Positions 1 to 10,069 of a stretch of 64,000 bases of DNA are shown here, in pieces (position 1 is the stretch's first letter; each line of letters starts with the position of its first letter). Made by a program: the position numbers and the translations under genes. Under the pieces are notes generated by a model. It saw only the letters and a list, made by a program, of their open reading frames with translations. It searched no databases and was not told the origin of the DNA. The DNA is from Lacticaseibacillus thailandensis DSM 22698 = JCM 13996 (GTDB lineage Bacteria > Bacillota > Bacilli > Lactobacillales > Lactobacillaceae), in NCBI RefSeq assembly GCF_001312865.1, contig NZ_BBER01000001.1, positions 434,001 through 498,000 of the forward strand, in the 5' to 3' direction.

Positions 1-31
1 TCAATCAGGCCATCAATAACCTTATCATAAA

Positions 32-604
32 CTATTCGTTTTGGGAACGGTCATTTTGCAGTTCCCCATATTCATTCGCTGCTTCCTGTAAATCGTCCAT
101 GGTCGTTAACATTAGCGGATAATCCCGCCTTGCTGCCTGTTGCTGCACCCGGGCGTAGTCATACTGCGCCTTCCCGGGAAACTCGGGATCGTAAATCATG
201 AGGGCCAGATCCGTGTGCATACTCATAAATTGACCATAGTTCACGAGTTGTCGCGGTTGTGAGTAGGGCGCGCCACTCACCGACGCGGAGAAATCAACCT
301 GCGAACGTAGCGCAGCTAATTGGGCTTGGCGCTCTTCCTGCCAACGGTTACCAAAGTCGGTGAACGGAATCATGATAGCAACCCGCAACTGCGGATAATC
401 AGGCTTGAGTTCTAGACCAACCTCAGCAGCCCATTGCTCCACACCAGGCTGCCCACCGGTAATTATCCACTCTAGACCCTCGTCCAGTAATTGGTTTAGC
501 TGGCTCTTTAACGAATATTTAATGACAGCAACTTTGGGGTCGTTGTCATTAAAAACGGACAATTCATAGGCTCTGTATCCGGTGACCCATACGCGCTTAC
601 GCAT
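32..604 (-). CDS. ypsA: YpsA / DUF1273 SLOG-family protein
   Basis: About 190 residues, close to the 180 of Bacillus YpsA. The protein begins RKRVWVTGYRAYELSVF, and further on has the ITGGQPGVEQWAAEVGL stretch typical of the SLOG (Rossmann-like nucleotide-binding) fold; the FTDFGNRW and SMHTDLALMIYDP blocks are also characteristic. The start is the ATG at 604 because AAAGGAG lies 8 bases upstream; the longer open frame reaching 730 would cross the recU promoter. In Firmicutes ypsA precedes gpsB and diverges from recU-ponA, as here, so gpsB probably lies just outside the window. YpsA is linked to cell division in Bacillus and Staphylococcus; its biochemical activity is not established. Confidence 0.9.
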   Translation of the reverse strand: MRKRVWVTGYRAYELSVFNDNDPKVAVIKYSLKSQLNQLLDEGLEWIITGGQPGVEQWAAEVGLELKPDYPQLRVAIMIPFTDFGNRWQEERQAQLAALRSQVDFSASVSGAPYSQPRQLVNYGQFMSMHTDLALMIYDPEFPGKAQYDYARVQQQAARRDYPLMLTTMDDLQEAANEYGELQNDRSQNE

Positions 605-619
605 TTCCGCTGACTCCTT

Positions 620-720
620 TGCTATTCTCGTAACTTTATTATAGCTCAAGGTTGGGCCTATTACTGGCGGTTTTGTGCCCTTTGTATGAAGAATTTTTGT
701 TATAATCAGCCTATGGAGTG
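620..720. promoter_or_regulatory. divergent promoter region ypsA / recU
   Basis: On the plus strand an extended -10 (TG then T then TATAAT, 698-706) lies 23 bases before the recU start; no good -35 is seen, as expected for extended -10 promoters. On the minus strand a TATAAT at about 645-650 serves ypsA. The two promoters point away from each other within 60 bases. Confidence 0.6.
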
Positions 721-728
721 TGACGCAC

Positions 729-1349
729 ATGACTATACATTATCCGAATGGTGGCGCGTACCAGCACCACGCGGCGTCGACCCCGCACGCGCATACGACC
801 ATGTATGGCGGCCGGGGTATGACCCTTGAAGACGAGTTAAATGGTAGTAATCGTTATTATCTACAAACTGGGCGGGCCGTCGTGCATAAAAAGCCCACAC
901 CCATTCAGATTGTCAAAGTTGACTATCCGCAGCGCAGCAAGGCGGTAATTCGTGAAGGCTACTTTAAGACGCCATCCACGACCGACTATAACGGCATTTA
1001 TCACGGATACTACCTAGACTTTGAAGCCAAAGAAACCAAGAACAAAGCCAGCTTTCCCCTCAAAAATTTCCACCAACACCAGGTCGACCACATGCGGGCG
1101 TGCCTGCAGCAAGACGGTATTTGCTTTGTGGTGATGCGGTTTGTGCGGTTGGAACGGCTCTTTGTGTACCCCGCTACCCCACTTATTGCGGCGTGGGACG
1201 CGCAAGCTCACGGTGGTCGTAAATCGATTACCCTCGCGACGATTGAACGCGACGGTTTTGAACTCACGCCCAAGATCCAGCCGCGCATTCCTTATCTCGA
1301 CGGCGTAGATTGGTTGATATCACAGAAAGTAGGTGCCCCACGTGGCTAA
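729..1349 (+). CDS. recU: Holliday junction resolvase RecU
   Basis: A 206-residue protein of the RecU family, which cleaves four-way junctions and works with RuvAB and RecA. Visible family blocks are GGRGMTLEDELN near the N-terminus (the flexible, RecA- and junction-binding part) and YLDFEAKET, which carries the Asp-Glu-Lys catalytic triad, followed by HQHQ. GGAG at 715-718 is spaced 10 bases from the ATG at 729, which is preferred to the GTG at 720. The stop overlaps the start of ponA by 8 bases, the usual recU-ponA coupling. Confidence 0.93.
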   Translation: MTIHYPNGGAYQHHAASTPHAHTTMYGGRGMTLEDELNGSNRYYLQTGRAVVHKKPTPIQIVKVDYPQRSKAVIREGYFKTPSTTDYNGIYHGYYLDFEAKETKNKASFPLKNFHQHQVDHMRACLQQDGICFVVMRFVRLERLFVYPATPLIAAWDAQAHGGRKSITLATIERDGFELTPKIQPRIPYLDGVDWLISQKVGAPRG

Positions 1350-3679
1350 ACATAGCGAACAAGAACCATCGCGCATGGCGCGCAAACGTGCACAAAAACG
1401 CGCAACACCCAAGCAATCCCCGACTAAGCGCGGCTTTACTTGGCGGCGATTGATCAAGTGGTTAGTTGGCGTCGTCGCCGTGCTCTTCTTGCTGGGTGTG
1501 GGGCTTTTTGCTTGGTACGCCAAGGATGCCCCCACCCTTTCTGAATCCAAACTCAAGAGTGATGGTAGCTCCATCTTATATGATGCCCAGGGCAAAGAAA
1601 TCACGACACTGGGGCTAGAAAATCGGACTTACGTTACCAGCAATAAGATTCCTAAGCAGCTCAAACAGGCGGTGGTGGCCATTGAAGACCGGCACTTCTA
1701 CTCCGAAAAACTGGGGATCGACCCGCTGCGAATCGCCCAAGCCGCGGTTTCTGACCTCACCCACTCTGGTAACCTCCAGGGTGCTAGTACGTTGACGCAA
1801 CAGTTGGTGAAGTTGTCGTACTTTTCCACTAAAGCTTCGGACCAAACCCTCAAGCGGAAAGCCCAGGAGGCTTGGTTGGCCTTTAAGGTGGAGCGCAACT
1901 ACAGTAAATCCCAGATTTTGGAATTTTACATCAATAAGGTGTACATGAACCACGGTCAGTACGGGATGGCTACGGCGGCAAAGTATTACTACAACAAGTC
2001 GCTCAGTCAACTGACTTTGGCCCAAACGGCTTCATCGCTGGGCTCGCGCAAGCACCGGCCTCGTACGATCCGGTGGCACACCCGGCCGCTGCTACGACCC
2101 GGCGCAACGAAGTGATCAACGCCATGTTGCGGGAAAAGGAAATTTCCGCCAGTGAGGCTGCAAAGGCCAAGGCCACGAGCATTAGTAGCGGGTTGGTGTC
2201 CGAATCGCAGACGACGAAGAACACTACCAAAACCGACAAAATCGTTGATAGTTACGTGACTGGCGTAATCAAGGAAGTTAAGAAGAAGACCGGGGAGAAC
2301 CCCTACACGTCGGGGATGAAGATTTACACCAACCTCGACATGAAGGCCCAGACCCGGTTGTACAATTTGGTTAATAGTGACGAGTACATCACCTTCCCGG
2401 ACAACAAGTTTCAGACGGCCGTCACGATGACTAATCCTAACAGCGGTAAGGTGCTGGCCCAAATTGGTGGGCGCAAGAACGGTAACGTTCGTCTCGCATA
2501 TAACCGGGCCATTGCGGCCGATCGGTCCAATGGTTCTACGATGAAACCAATTCTTGACTATGGTCCCGCCATTGAGTACCTGCAAGAATCCACCGCCACC
2601 ATTTTGGATGACTCCGCGTATGACTATCCTGGCACGAATACCGCCGTTAACGACTGGGATAACAGTTATGATGGACGGATGACCATGCGCACCGCCTTGG
2701 AGCAATCCCGTAACATTCCGGCGGTCAAGACGCTGGCCAAGGTTGGGCTGAGTAAAGCCTCACCTTTGCTTCCGGCTTGGGGGTAACGCTGCCGAAGAAT
2801 GAGCAGTATTACTCGGCGGCCATTGGTGCCAGCATGTCGACCCTGACCGAGGCGGGTGCTTACGGCGCCTTCGCCAATGGCGGGACGTATTACAAACCGA
2901 CGTATATTCGGAAAATCACCACGTCCGACGGGTTAACCACTCACTATGGTTCCACGGGGAAGCGGGCCATGTCTGGTTACACCGCCTACATGATCACGGA
3001 TATGCTCAAGGGTGTGCTGACCAAAGGTACTGGGACGTCCGGCGCCATTTCGGGACTGTACGCGGCAGCCAAGACCGGGACCACGGATTATTCCGACACG
3101 GTATTGGCAGAGAACCCCATGCTCAAGGCTGAAGATGCCGTGAAGGATAGTTGGTTTACTGGCTATACCAAGCAACGCGTCATCTCGGTTTGGACTGGTT
3201 ATGACCAGTCGACTAAGTACGGAGTGACCGGCACGCAGGACCGCATTGCCGCATACATTTACAAGTACCTGATGAGTTACGTATACCAGGACGAAGGCGT
3301 AAGCAACACCAACTGGACAAAGCCAGATACGGTTCTGCGCAAGACGGTATCGGTACTGGGCAAGAAGAGTTCTGAGCTGTTTGTGCGGGGCAGTTCCGCC
3401 GCCAGTGGTGCCAATGAGGTGAGCGACACTAGCAGTTCTAGCTCACGCAAGTCGTCTTCCTCGAGCTCGCATAGCTCATCCAGCTCCAGTTCGAGCTCAA
3501 GCAGTTCTTCAAGTTCGAGCTCTTCCAGTAGCAGTAGCGAATCGTCGTCATCGTCATCGTCAAGCACAAGGTCAAGCGCAAGTTCTAACTCCAGTAGTAG
3601 TAGTGCATCAACTCCAGCGGCTCAGCAATCATCTAACGGTGCTGGAGCTGCAGCAAGTAGCGTGCAACAAGGACAATAA
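1342..3679 (+). CDS. ponA: penicillin-binding protein 1A (class A), frameshifted as read
   Basis: Bifunctional peptidoglycan glycosyltransferase/transpeptidase, about 779 residues once repaired. In order: basic cytoplasmic tail, one membrane segment (LVGVVAVLFLLGVGLFAW), GT51 domain with EDRHFYSE and GASTLTQQLVK, then the transpeptidase with STMK (Ser nucleophile), SRN and KTGT. The C-terminus is a long serine-rich tail (about 3424-3620). The frame breaks twice, each time by one missing base: near 2037 (between ..QTAS and AGLAQAPASYDP) and near 2761 (between ..LSKAS and FASGLGVTL). Neither is a long homopolymer. GTG at 1342 is taken as the start because of the AGGTG just upstream; GTG 1333 is an alternative. 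Confidence 0.92.
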
Positions 3680-3693
3680 TGGTGTTTAGACAG

Positions 3694-3739
3694 CAATTAC
3701 CCCCGGCTAGTTGGCCCGGGGGTAATTTTGGGTTTTTCT
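3694..3739 (+). terminator. intrinsic terminator of recU-ponA
   Basis: AATTACCCCCGG pairs with CCCGGGGGTAATT across a short loop, followed by TTTTGGGTTTTT. It lies 15 bases after the ponA stop. Confidence 0.85.
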
Positions 3740-4010
3740 GTGGGTTGTTCTGGTAGATGATTTTTAGCATGAACAGCGTAGTCTTTTTGATAGCTTTTAT
3801 TATAGCTTTTGTTAATGATAGCTTTTTATTAATAAATAGAAACAGATTCTATTCAGTTGTAGAGTCCAAAATAACATGCAACAAGACGACCACCGATTTA
3901 TTTGTGAGTATAAATTCTTTTTTTAGATGATGATTGGATGATGAATGGCGGCTTTTTCCTTCTTCCTTCAAACTTCAAACCTTTCGGCTTTTTCTGTCGG
4001 AGTTAGCTTT
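3740..4010. other. A+T-rich intergenic left edge of the island, with short repeats
   Basis: No gene is visible. Base composition falls sharply compared with ponA. Three copies of ATAGCTTTT start at 3790, 3802 and 3818, and CGGCTTTTTC occurs twice between 3945 and 3996. No insertion-sequence ends or integrase site could be recognised. The operon on the minus strand ends at 4011 and no convincing terminator for it was seen. Confidence 0.5.
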
Positions 4011-5197
4011 TTATTGTGTGTCCTGAATCGCATGGACAGCTTTGGCCAATCGATTTAGTCCGTCCTCAATTTTGCTCTTGGGGGCGCCCAAATTGAAACG
4101 CAAATAGTTGTGACCTCCGTTACCATAAACGCTGCCGTCCATGATGGCTACTTTTTGATTTTTAACCAATTCGTGTTGAAGTAGTTTCATGCTGATATTT
4201 AAAGGCGAAACATTGATCCAGCCCAAATAAGTGGCAGAAGGTATTTGATAATTCAAATCTAGGTTTTCTTTCAAAAACCGCTTGGTGAAGTCAAAGTTGT
4301 TGTCAATATAGTTATTCAGTTGGCGCAACCAGTCTTCTTGATGGTTATAACATTCGATGGTTGCTAACATTCCGAGGTATGGTACCGAAGAAAGGGCATT
4401 TTTTTTGCTTCAAACTGTGCAAGAATAGCTCTCTATCTAGTGAGTTTGGTATGAGGGCGTACGAACAACCTAAGGCCGGGATATTGAACGCTTTACTGGC
4501 TGAGCTAATGACAGCGCTGGACACTTTAAGCTCATCAAAATAATTAGCTAAAGTGTGGGTCTTAGTTTTCGCACGAACTACGTCCATGTGAATTTCATCG
4601 CTAATGATGGCAACATGATAAGCATTGCAAAGCCCAACAATACGTTCCATTTCATCGTCAGACCAGGCAATTCCAAGCGGGTTTTCTGGATTGCAAAGGA
4701 GGAAAATTTCGGGTTGTTGTTCGGCTATTAATTGTTCTAGACGTGACCAGTTCACGCCGCCGTCTATATTGAATTGTAAAAGCACCCGATTGTTTGCCGT
4801 TACAGTGTTAATGAATGCATCATAGCAAGGGCTAAATGTCAGGACTTTTTTTATTCGGTGCACTAAATTGTTCAATTAGTTTGGCAAGGCTGAAGATAAC
4901 GCTAGGACTGTAAACTACGATATTCTGACTGACATTTGAGTGATAACGCCGAGAAAACCAATTTGTTATGGCTCCCTTAAAATCTCCATTATTCCAGCGA
5001 GTATACCCAAATATTCCCCTTTCGGCTGCTTTAATCAGAACATCGCTCACCCCTTGGGGCGCTTTAAAATCCATATCGGAAATAGTAAATGGAAGTAAAT
5101 TAGCTTCGCCAAACCGATCTTTAACATAATCCCACTGCGTTGAGTACGTTCCGTAGCGGTTAATAACGGCATCAAAATTAATTTTATCCACTTTCAT
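4011..5197 (-). CDS. patB: PatB/MalY-type PLP-dependent C-S beta-lyase, frameshifted as read
   Basis: Fold-type I PLP enzyme of the MalY/PatB family, about 394 residues when repaired, the usual length. Family features are TISDMDFKAP near the N-terminus, NPENPLGIAW, ISDEIHMDVV (PLP-pyridine Asp) and SSASKAFNIPAL with the PLP lysine. Such enzymes split cystathionine, cysteine S-conjugates or cystine to pyruvate, ammonia and a thiol. Two breaks, each one extra A on the coding strand, lie in T runs of the plus strand: 4848-4854 and 4399-4406. It is the last gene of the island operon, 8 bases after the peptidase gene, so it probably acts on a product released by the two peptidases. An aminotransferase role cannot be excluded. 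Confidence 0.85.
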
Positions 5198-5204
5198 TGC
5201 CCTC

Positions 5205-6278
5205 CTAAATTTCTATCATGTTTAGTGGCGATTGGGTCATCAGTTCTGGCTCACCCTGGTCGTTTATCCAAACGTCGTCCTCAATACGAACGCCACCAAT
5301 TCCTTCCAAGTAAATTCCAGGCTCAACCGTGTAGGTCATATGCTTGGTGAGCGTTTCAGTACTATCACGATTCAATAATGGATATTCATGAACAGTTAAA
5401 CCTAAACCGTGCCCAGTACCGTGTAGAAATTTATCACCATAGCCAGCATCATCAATGTAATCCCTCGCTGCACGATCAAGTTCTTTAAGTGGGACACCCT
5501 CGTGGGATGCTTGAATGGCTTTCTTTTGGGCGGTCTGCGTAACATCGTAAATTTGCTTTAGTTCAGGGTCCACATGCCCTAGCGCAATGGTTCGGGTAAT
5601 GTCAGAAAAATATCGATCTTTCTCGAACCCAAAGTCAAGTATAATCATCTCATTAGTTCCTATGATTTTATTTGATGCGTGTCCATGCGGAAGCGCAGAG
5701 CGAATCCCAGAAGCTACTATGGTTTCGAATGATCGAGCGTCCGCACCATGATCTAGACCCCACTGGTCAATTTCATTTGCAACCTGCTTTTCGGTCATCC
5801 CGGGCTCAATATAGTTCAATATATGCTGAAAAGTTGCATCCGCTATTTTACCAGCTTCACGTATTTTGTCTCTCTCCTCGGTATCTTTAACCATACGCTG
5901 ACCTTCAATCCAATCCCTCGTCGGAAGAAGATGTATCAAGTTGTTACCGTTGGTTAAAGTAAGGTATTCGGCGACATCCATTTCCTCCTCCTCAATACCC
6001 AGATTTTTACAATTTTGCTTTAAAACTAAATCCCGCACGGTTTCATTCATGCGCATGTGGTTATCGACAACAGTAAATTCCGGTGATTGTGTTTTTAGTT
6101 GCTCAAAGTAACGGCCATCAGCGATGACGTATTGCCCGGTCTGAGTAATTAGGACTTGACCATAGGATCCTGTAAAACCCGATAAATAATACTGATTTGC
6201 CTTGCTGTTGATGAGAAAGCCATCCAAGTTATTCTCTTTCATCTTGTTGCGAAGCACATTTATTCTATTATTTTGCAA
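5205..6278 (-). CDS. M24B Xaa-Pro aminopeptidase/dipeptidase
   Basis: 357 residues and uninterrupted. N-terminal creatinase-like domain, then a pita-bread metallopeptidase domain with all five metal ligands visible: Asp in ILDFGF, Asp in YFSDITRT, His in HGTGHGLG, Glu in TVEPGIY and Glu in RIEDD. The family removes an N-terminal residue before proline (PepP) or splits Xaa-Pro dipeptides (PepQ); length and motifs do not decide between them. No signal peptide, so cytosolic. It is one of very few intact genes in the island and sits between the RDD protein and patB in the same operon. Confidence 0.9.
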   Translation of the reverse strand: MQNNRINVLRNKMKENNLDGFLINSKANQYYLSGFTGSYGQVLITQTGQYVIADGRYFEQLKTQSPEFTVVDNHMRMNETVRDLVLKQNCKNLGIEEEEMDVAEYLTLTNGNNLIHLLPTRDWIEGQRMVKDTEERDKIREAGKIADATFQHILNYIEPGMTEKQVANEIDQWGLDHGADARSFETIVASGIRSALPHGHASNKIIGTNEMIILDFGFEKDRYFSDITRTIALGHVDPELKQIYDVTQTAQKKAIQASHEGVPLKELDRAARDYIDDAGYGDKFLHGTGHGLGLTVHEYPLLNRDSTETLTKHMTYTVEPGIYLEGIGGVRIEDDVWINDQGEPELMTQSPLNMIEI

Positions 6279-6355
6279 AGTATAGTCCCTCCTGCTATTT
6301 TATTTATTTCCCGTTAGCAATATGACCGTAGTGCCTAGTACTCGGTCATGAAGAG

Positions 6356-6927
6356 CTAAATGCTGATGATTCCAAAAAAAAGCAAAAACATAGACATCAC
6401 GGTTAAAGCAAACCAAATTATAGTCAGATACCCATCAACATAGAATTTAGTGGTTATGGTTAAAAACACCTTAACGTAAGTAGATGTCGCGGTTGCTAAG
6501 CCCTCAATAAAAACTAAAAAGACGAATTGTCGCAAGATTAACATACCTAAATTAAGCGGCTTACCGTCACGGCGTACAATCTTGATATGCGTAATTTTTT
6601 TTACCAATTGTTTGACCTGGGTAAACTCGCCACGGTATAACCACGTAATAAAGAAAGCCAAAGGCTAGGCACAATAAGCTGGTCATTAGGGTGATATTTC
6701 TCCCAATTCCGGCATCCTCGAATACATAAAGACTGGTCATTGGTTTACTACTTCCACTGAAGATGGCGTAGACGACCACCCCTGGTAAGCCGCTCACAAT
6801 ACCTCCAACTACCCAATCGAATATACTGGCTAACACTCGTGCATTTCCGTAATTTGGTTGCACCGAGGTGTTTACGCGTTTTGGTGTGACTGTCAGATGA
6901 GATTTTTTTGGAGTTCCTTTTTGACAT
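6356..6927 (-). CDS. RDD-family membrane protein, frameshifted as read
   Basis: About 189 residues after removing one extra A in each of two runs (plus-strand T runs 6595-6602 and 6903-6909). Begins MSKRNSKK, has the family-type LASIFDWVVGGIVSGLPG first membrane segment with conserved Asp, a second hydrophobic segment, then GKKITHIKIVRRDGKPL, the cytoplasmic link typical of RDD proteins, and further membrane segments. RDD proteins are of uncertain function; some are proposed ion transporters. AAAGGGGAT precedes the ATG at 6927. It lies downstream of the PTS permease in the same operon. Confidence 0.75.
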
Positions 6928-6987
6928 AAAACATATCCCCTTTAACAAAGAAATCAGGCAGGTTACCCATGCCTGATTTCTCCGCAA

Positions 6988-8313
6988 TTAAAAGTCTAGA
7001 TCCAAATCATCAATAAGGGCTTCATCTTCGTCTGAAATGGCTTTCTTGTTTTGGGAACGTTCCTTTTCTTTCTTCAGTTCATTTCGCTCGGCCATCTTAC
7101 AGAATGGATACCAAATCAGAATTGAGAAGAGCATCTGTGCACCGTTAACAAGTAAACTGCGCCAGTCAAACGTTGCTAAATATCCTTCCAAGAAGACACC
7201 AACGTAAGGTGGGGTGAATACTGACATTTTCAGCCACCCAAGCTCATTGCCCAGGCCCCAAACGATGAGGTAATCGGTCCTAAAATTACAAATGGAATGA
7301 AAAATAGAGGATTTAATACAACTGGTGCGCCAAACAATATTGGCTCGTTAATACCAAATAAAGCGGGAATTAAAGCAATACGTCCAATCTTCTTTTGCGC
7401 AGCCGCTTTGGAAAACATGAACCAGAATACCAACCCAAACGTAACCCCTGTACCAGTAAAATTACCAAAAGCGGAATCGGGACCAGGAGTAAAGAAGTGG
7501 GTCAAAGCCAGACCGGCTTTTGCGTTTGCGATATTCTCGGCAAGGAACTGGGTTGAAATTGGCGAAGTAATTGGCGAAAGTACTGCTGGGTGAATACCAA
7601 AGAAGAATAGTAGTGCCTGCAAGAATTTCACAAAAGTGTACGCAAACGGGTTGTCCATGGAGCCAACAAGTGGTGCTAATATATTTGTGAAAATCATTGG
7701 TGGTAGTGTGTGTAGAAAATCAACACAAATTACACGTAGGATAACGAACGCAGCAACGGTAATAATCGAAATTGGAATCATTTCGAATGATTTAGATACA
7801 AAATCTGGAACCGAATCAGGCATTTTAATTGTAAAATTGCGTTTCTTGCACCATCCAAATATTTCGACCGCCAAAATGCTGCCAAACATTGATACAAAAA
7901 GCCCTTTGGTACCGAAATAGGTAACATCAACGGCACCAGCCTTAGTGAAATCAACCGCCAAAATGAGAAAACTCATCACGGCCATTGAAATACAACCGGG
8001 AACGTCAAGATGTTTGGATTCAGCCAAATGATAGGCAATTACGGCAGACACATAGAGCGCCATCATGCTCATTCCGACTGTGGATGGAATTGTGATTACA
8101 TCACCATAATGGATAATCCATTGAGAAATAATATTGTTTTTGCCAATCATGTTGGGAATTGCAGATGGAATCAGAGCAAAACTACCAATAATTAGGAGCG
8201 GTGTCATGGCAACCATAGCCTTTTTTTACCGCGCTTAGGTAAATGTTTCGATCCATCCAGTCTGCAACAGGAGTGAAGTATCGGTTCATAAATGCTTCAA
8301 ATTTATCGAACAT
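6988..8313 (-). CDS. PTS EIIC, lactose/cellobiose family, frameshifted as read
   Basis: Membrane channel of a Lac-family phosphotransferase system, 441 residues when repaired. Many hydrophobic segments; FGIHPAVLSPI and GINEPILFGAPVVLNP contain the substrate-loop His and Glu conserved in ChbC/LacE permeases. It starts with MFDKFEAFMNRYFTPVADW, the normal CelB-like N-terminus. One extra A in the plus-strand T run 8221-8227, and one missing base near 7232 (before KMSVFTPPYVGVFL). Start codon at 8313 shares a base with the stop of the EIIB gene (TGATG), implying translational coupling. Family membership does not reveal the substrate. Confidence 0.88.
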
Positions 8314-8674
8314 CACTTACTCCCCCCGTCCTGCTCTTTATTCTTTATTTCTTGTTTACGCTGAGCAATTAATGCCTCCTTAACTACCGTCGCACCATCC
8401 ATAGAGCCATAGGTCTCTTGTGGAATGATAACGTAGGGAATGTTTCTAGGTTTAGTCACAGATTCAACAAAGTCTTTTTTTTGTAAGAAATTTGAGGTGC
8501 AATTAGAACGACGTCCGTTCCTTCAATTTCGGCAGGTAACTGCTCCGCTGGAATTGCTTCCAACTCAAAATTTTTTTAAATCTAGTTTTTTTTACTGTCA
8601 TTGATCACTTTCTTCATACTGTCCATCATCATGGTGGTTGATAGACCGGCAACACAGGCTAAAATAATTTTCAT
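8313..8674 (-). CDS. PTS EIIB, lactose/cellobiose family, frameshifted as read
   Basis: No single open frame covers this gene, but it reads clearly across three homopolymers as a protein of about 118-120 residues. It begins MKIILACVAGLSTTMMM, the CxxGxST phosphocysteine loop (Cys7). It continues FELEAIPAEQLPAEIEG, VVLIAPQISYKK and PRNIPYVIIPQETYGSMDG, all usual for Lac/Chb EIIB. The breaks are in plus-strand T runs 8475-8482, 8571-8577 and 8586-8593. The ribosome binding site GAGGGG overlaps the end of the EIIA gene. It hands phosphate from EIIA to the substrate carried by EIIC. Confidence 0.82.
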
Positions 8675-8679
8675 TTTGA

Positions 8680-9003
8680 TTACCCCTCTTTATCCCTCTT
8701 TTGGAAAATTTCAATCAATTCTTCAATCAAATCACGCGATAACTGGGCTGTCATATAATGATCTTGTGCATGAACCATCAGTAGTGTTATAGGATTTGCA
8801 TCACTTCCTTCATTGAGTTCCTTACGGATCATCTGCGTCTGAATATTGTGAGCGGCAACGTCCATATCTTTCGATTCCTGTAATAATTGCTTTGCTGCGT
8901 CGTAATCGTGACTGCGTACTTTCTGAAGTGCTTCAAAAGCTTTGGATCTACTTTCTCCCGAAGCAGAAATTAAACCCATGATTTGTTTTTCTGATTCGTC
9001 CAT
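8680..9003 (-). CDS. PTS EIIA, lactose/cellobiose family
   Basis: 107 residues, intact, all-helical Lac-type EIIA. LLMVHAQDHYMTA near the C-terminus carries the phosphorylated histidine (VHAQDH). The N-terminal EKQIMGLISASGESRSKAFEAL also fits. The ATG at 9003 is preferred to the GTG at 9012 because AAAGGGTGA is properly spaced from it. It accepts phosphate from HPr and passes it to the adjacent EIIB. Confidence 0.92.
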   Translation of the reverse strand: MDESEKQIMGLISASGESRSKAFEALQKVRSHDYDAAKQLLQESKDMDVAAHNIQTQMIRKELNEGSDANPITLLMVHAQDHYMTAQLSRDLIEELIEIFQKRDKEG

Positions 9004-9018
9004 TCCAATCACCCTTTA

Positions 9019-10063
9019 CTAGAATTGATAAATTTTATCCACTACGTCCTGATTAAATTTATGTGCTAAGATTTCAATTAGTATACTCATTGTTTGCAAA
9101 TCCTTTTCTGACGCAATTGAGTATGGATCGTGACAATACCTTAGCGGAATACCAAGAACTGCTGATGCAGTGCCACCATTCTCCAAATGAGCCGTACCAG
9201 CATCCGTACCACCGCCCTTAAACATATCCTTCTGGTACGGAATTTTGCTATTGTCGGCAGTCACTTGGAGAAAATGGAGTAACTTGGGATTTGGAATCAT
9301 TGTTTTGTCATAAAACTCAATCATAGGGCCACCACCAACCTTGCGAGTATTCATAAAGCCACGATCGAGCTCCGGGTTTTTTTGCCACGTCGATAGCAAA
9401 GAATATGTCTGGACTGATAATGTTTGAAGTTAGCCTTCCGCACGTGTGCCTACCTCTTCACTTCCCGTGAAGGCTGCTACGACGTTCACTGGTAAATCGT
9501 CCTCTTCGATGGATTGCATCGCCTTAATTAGTGCGAAGCAACCCGTCCGGTCATCCATGGCTTTACCAGCTACGATGTTTTGGGATGATAATTCTCTAAA
9601 CTCAGATGAAAAAAACGACCATGTTCCCAACATTCAACCCTGACTTTAAGAATTCTTTCCTTGAATTAAACCCAAAATCCACATATATTTGGTCAATATT
9701 CCCGCTTGCATCAAGAGTAGAGTTGAGCACCCCCTCTACAACCTTTCCGTGGTTCGTGGTTGCGCGAACAATTTGACTGTGTTCGGCTCGTGCTTCCACA
9801 TTGCCAAGCGATTGAAGATAACCAATACCTATTTCAGAGATGTAGCGGATCATAAAACCTACTTCATCCATGTGAGCGGCGAACATAATCGTCGGTGCAT
9901 CATTCACCGCTGCAGCTTTGGTGACCATCAGGCTTCCAATTCCGTCGAACATAAAAGTATTGCTATAATAAGCCAATTCTTTCTTAATGATGGTTCGAAC
10001 TGCTTGTTCATTTGATGCAACTCCATCTGCGTTTGAAAGCTCTTTTAATAATCCATAATCCAT
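9019..10063 (-). CDS. M42-family metallo-aminopeptidase (FrvX/SgcX-like), frameshifted as read
   Basis: 347 residues when repaired, the normal M42 length. Metal and catalytic residues are visible in order: His in FAAHMDEVG, Asp in KAMDDRTG, the Glu pair in GSEEVGTR, Asp in FFAIDVAK and His in RYCHDPYS. GGGTDAG is also family-typical. M42 enzymes are tetrahedral dodecameric aminopeptidases that trim short peptides in the cytosol. The frame breaks are one extra base at 9608-9614 and at 9377-9383, and one missing base near 9444. It lies between the regulator and the PTS genes. In E. coli the frv and sgc PTS operons also carry an M42 gene. Confidence 0.87.
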
Positions 10064-10069
10064 TACTAT

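Noticed and set aside
1333-2115. Three separate short genes in the ponA region
   Set aside because: The pieces join into one class A penicillin-binding protein with motifs in the right order after two one-base corrections.
3277-3567. Acidic Leu/Glu/Asp-rich open frame opposite the ponA tail
   Set aside because: It is simply the antisense reading of the serine codons of PBP1A.
3790-3826. ATAGCTTTT repeats as iterons or an attachment site
   Set aside because: Only three imperfectly spaced copies in A+T-rich DNA, no replication or integrase gene nearby, and no matching copy at the other island edge.
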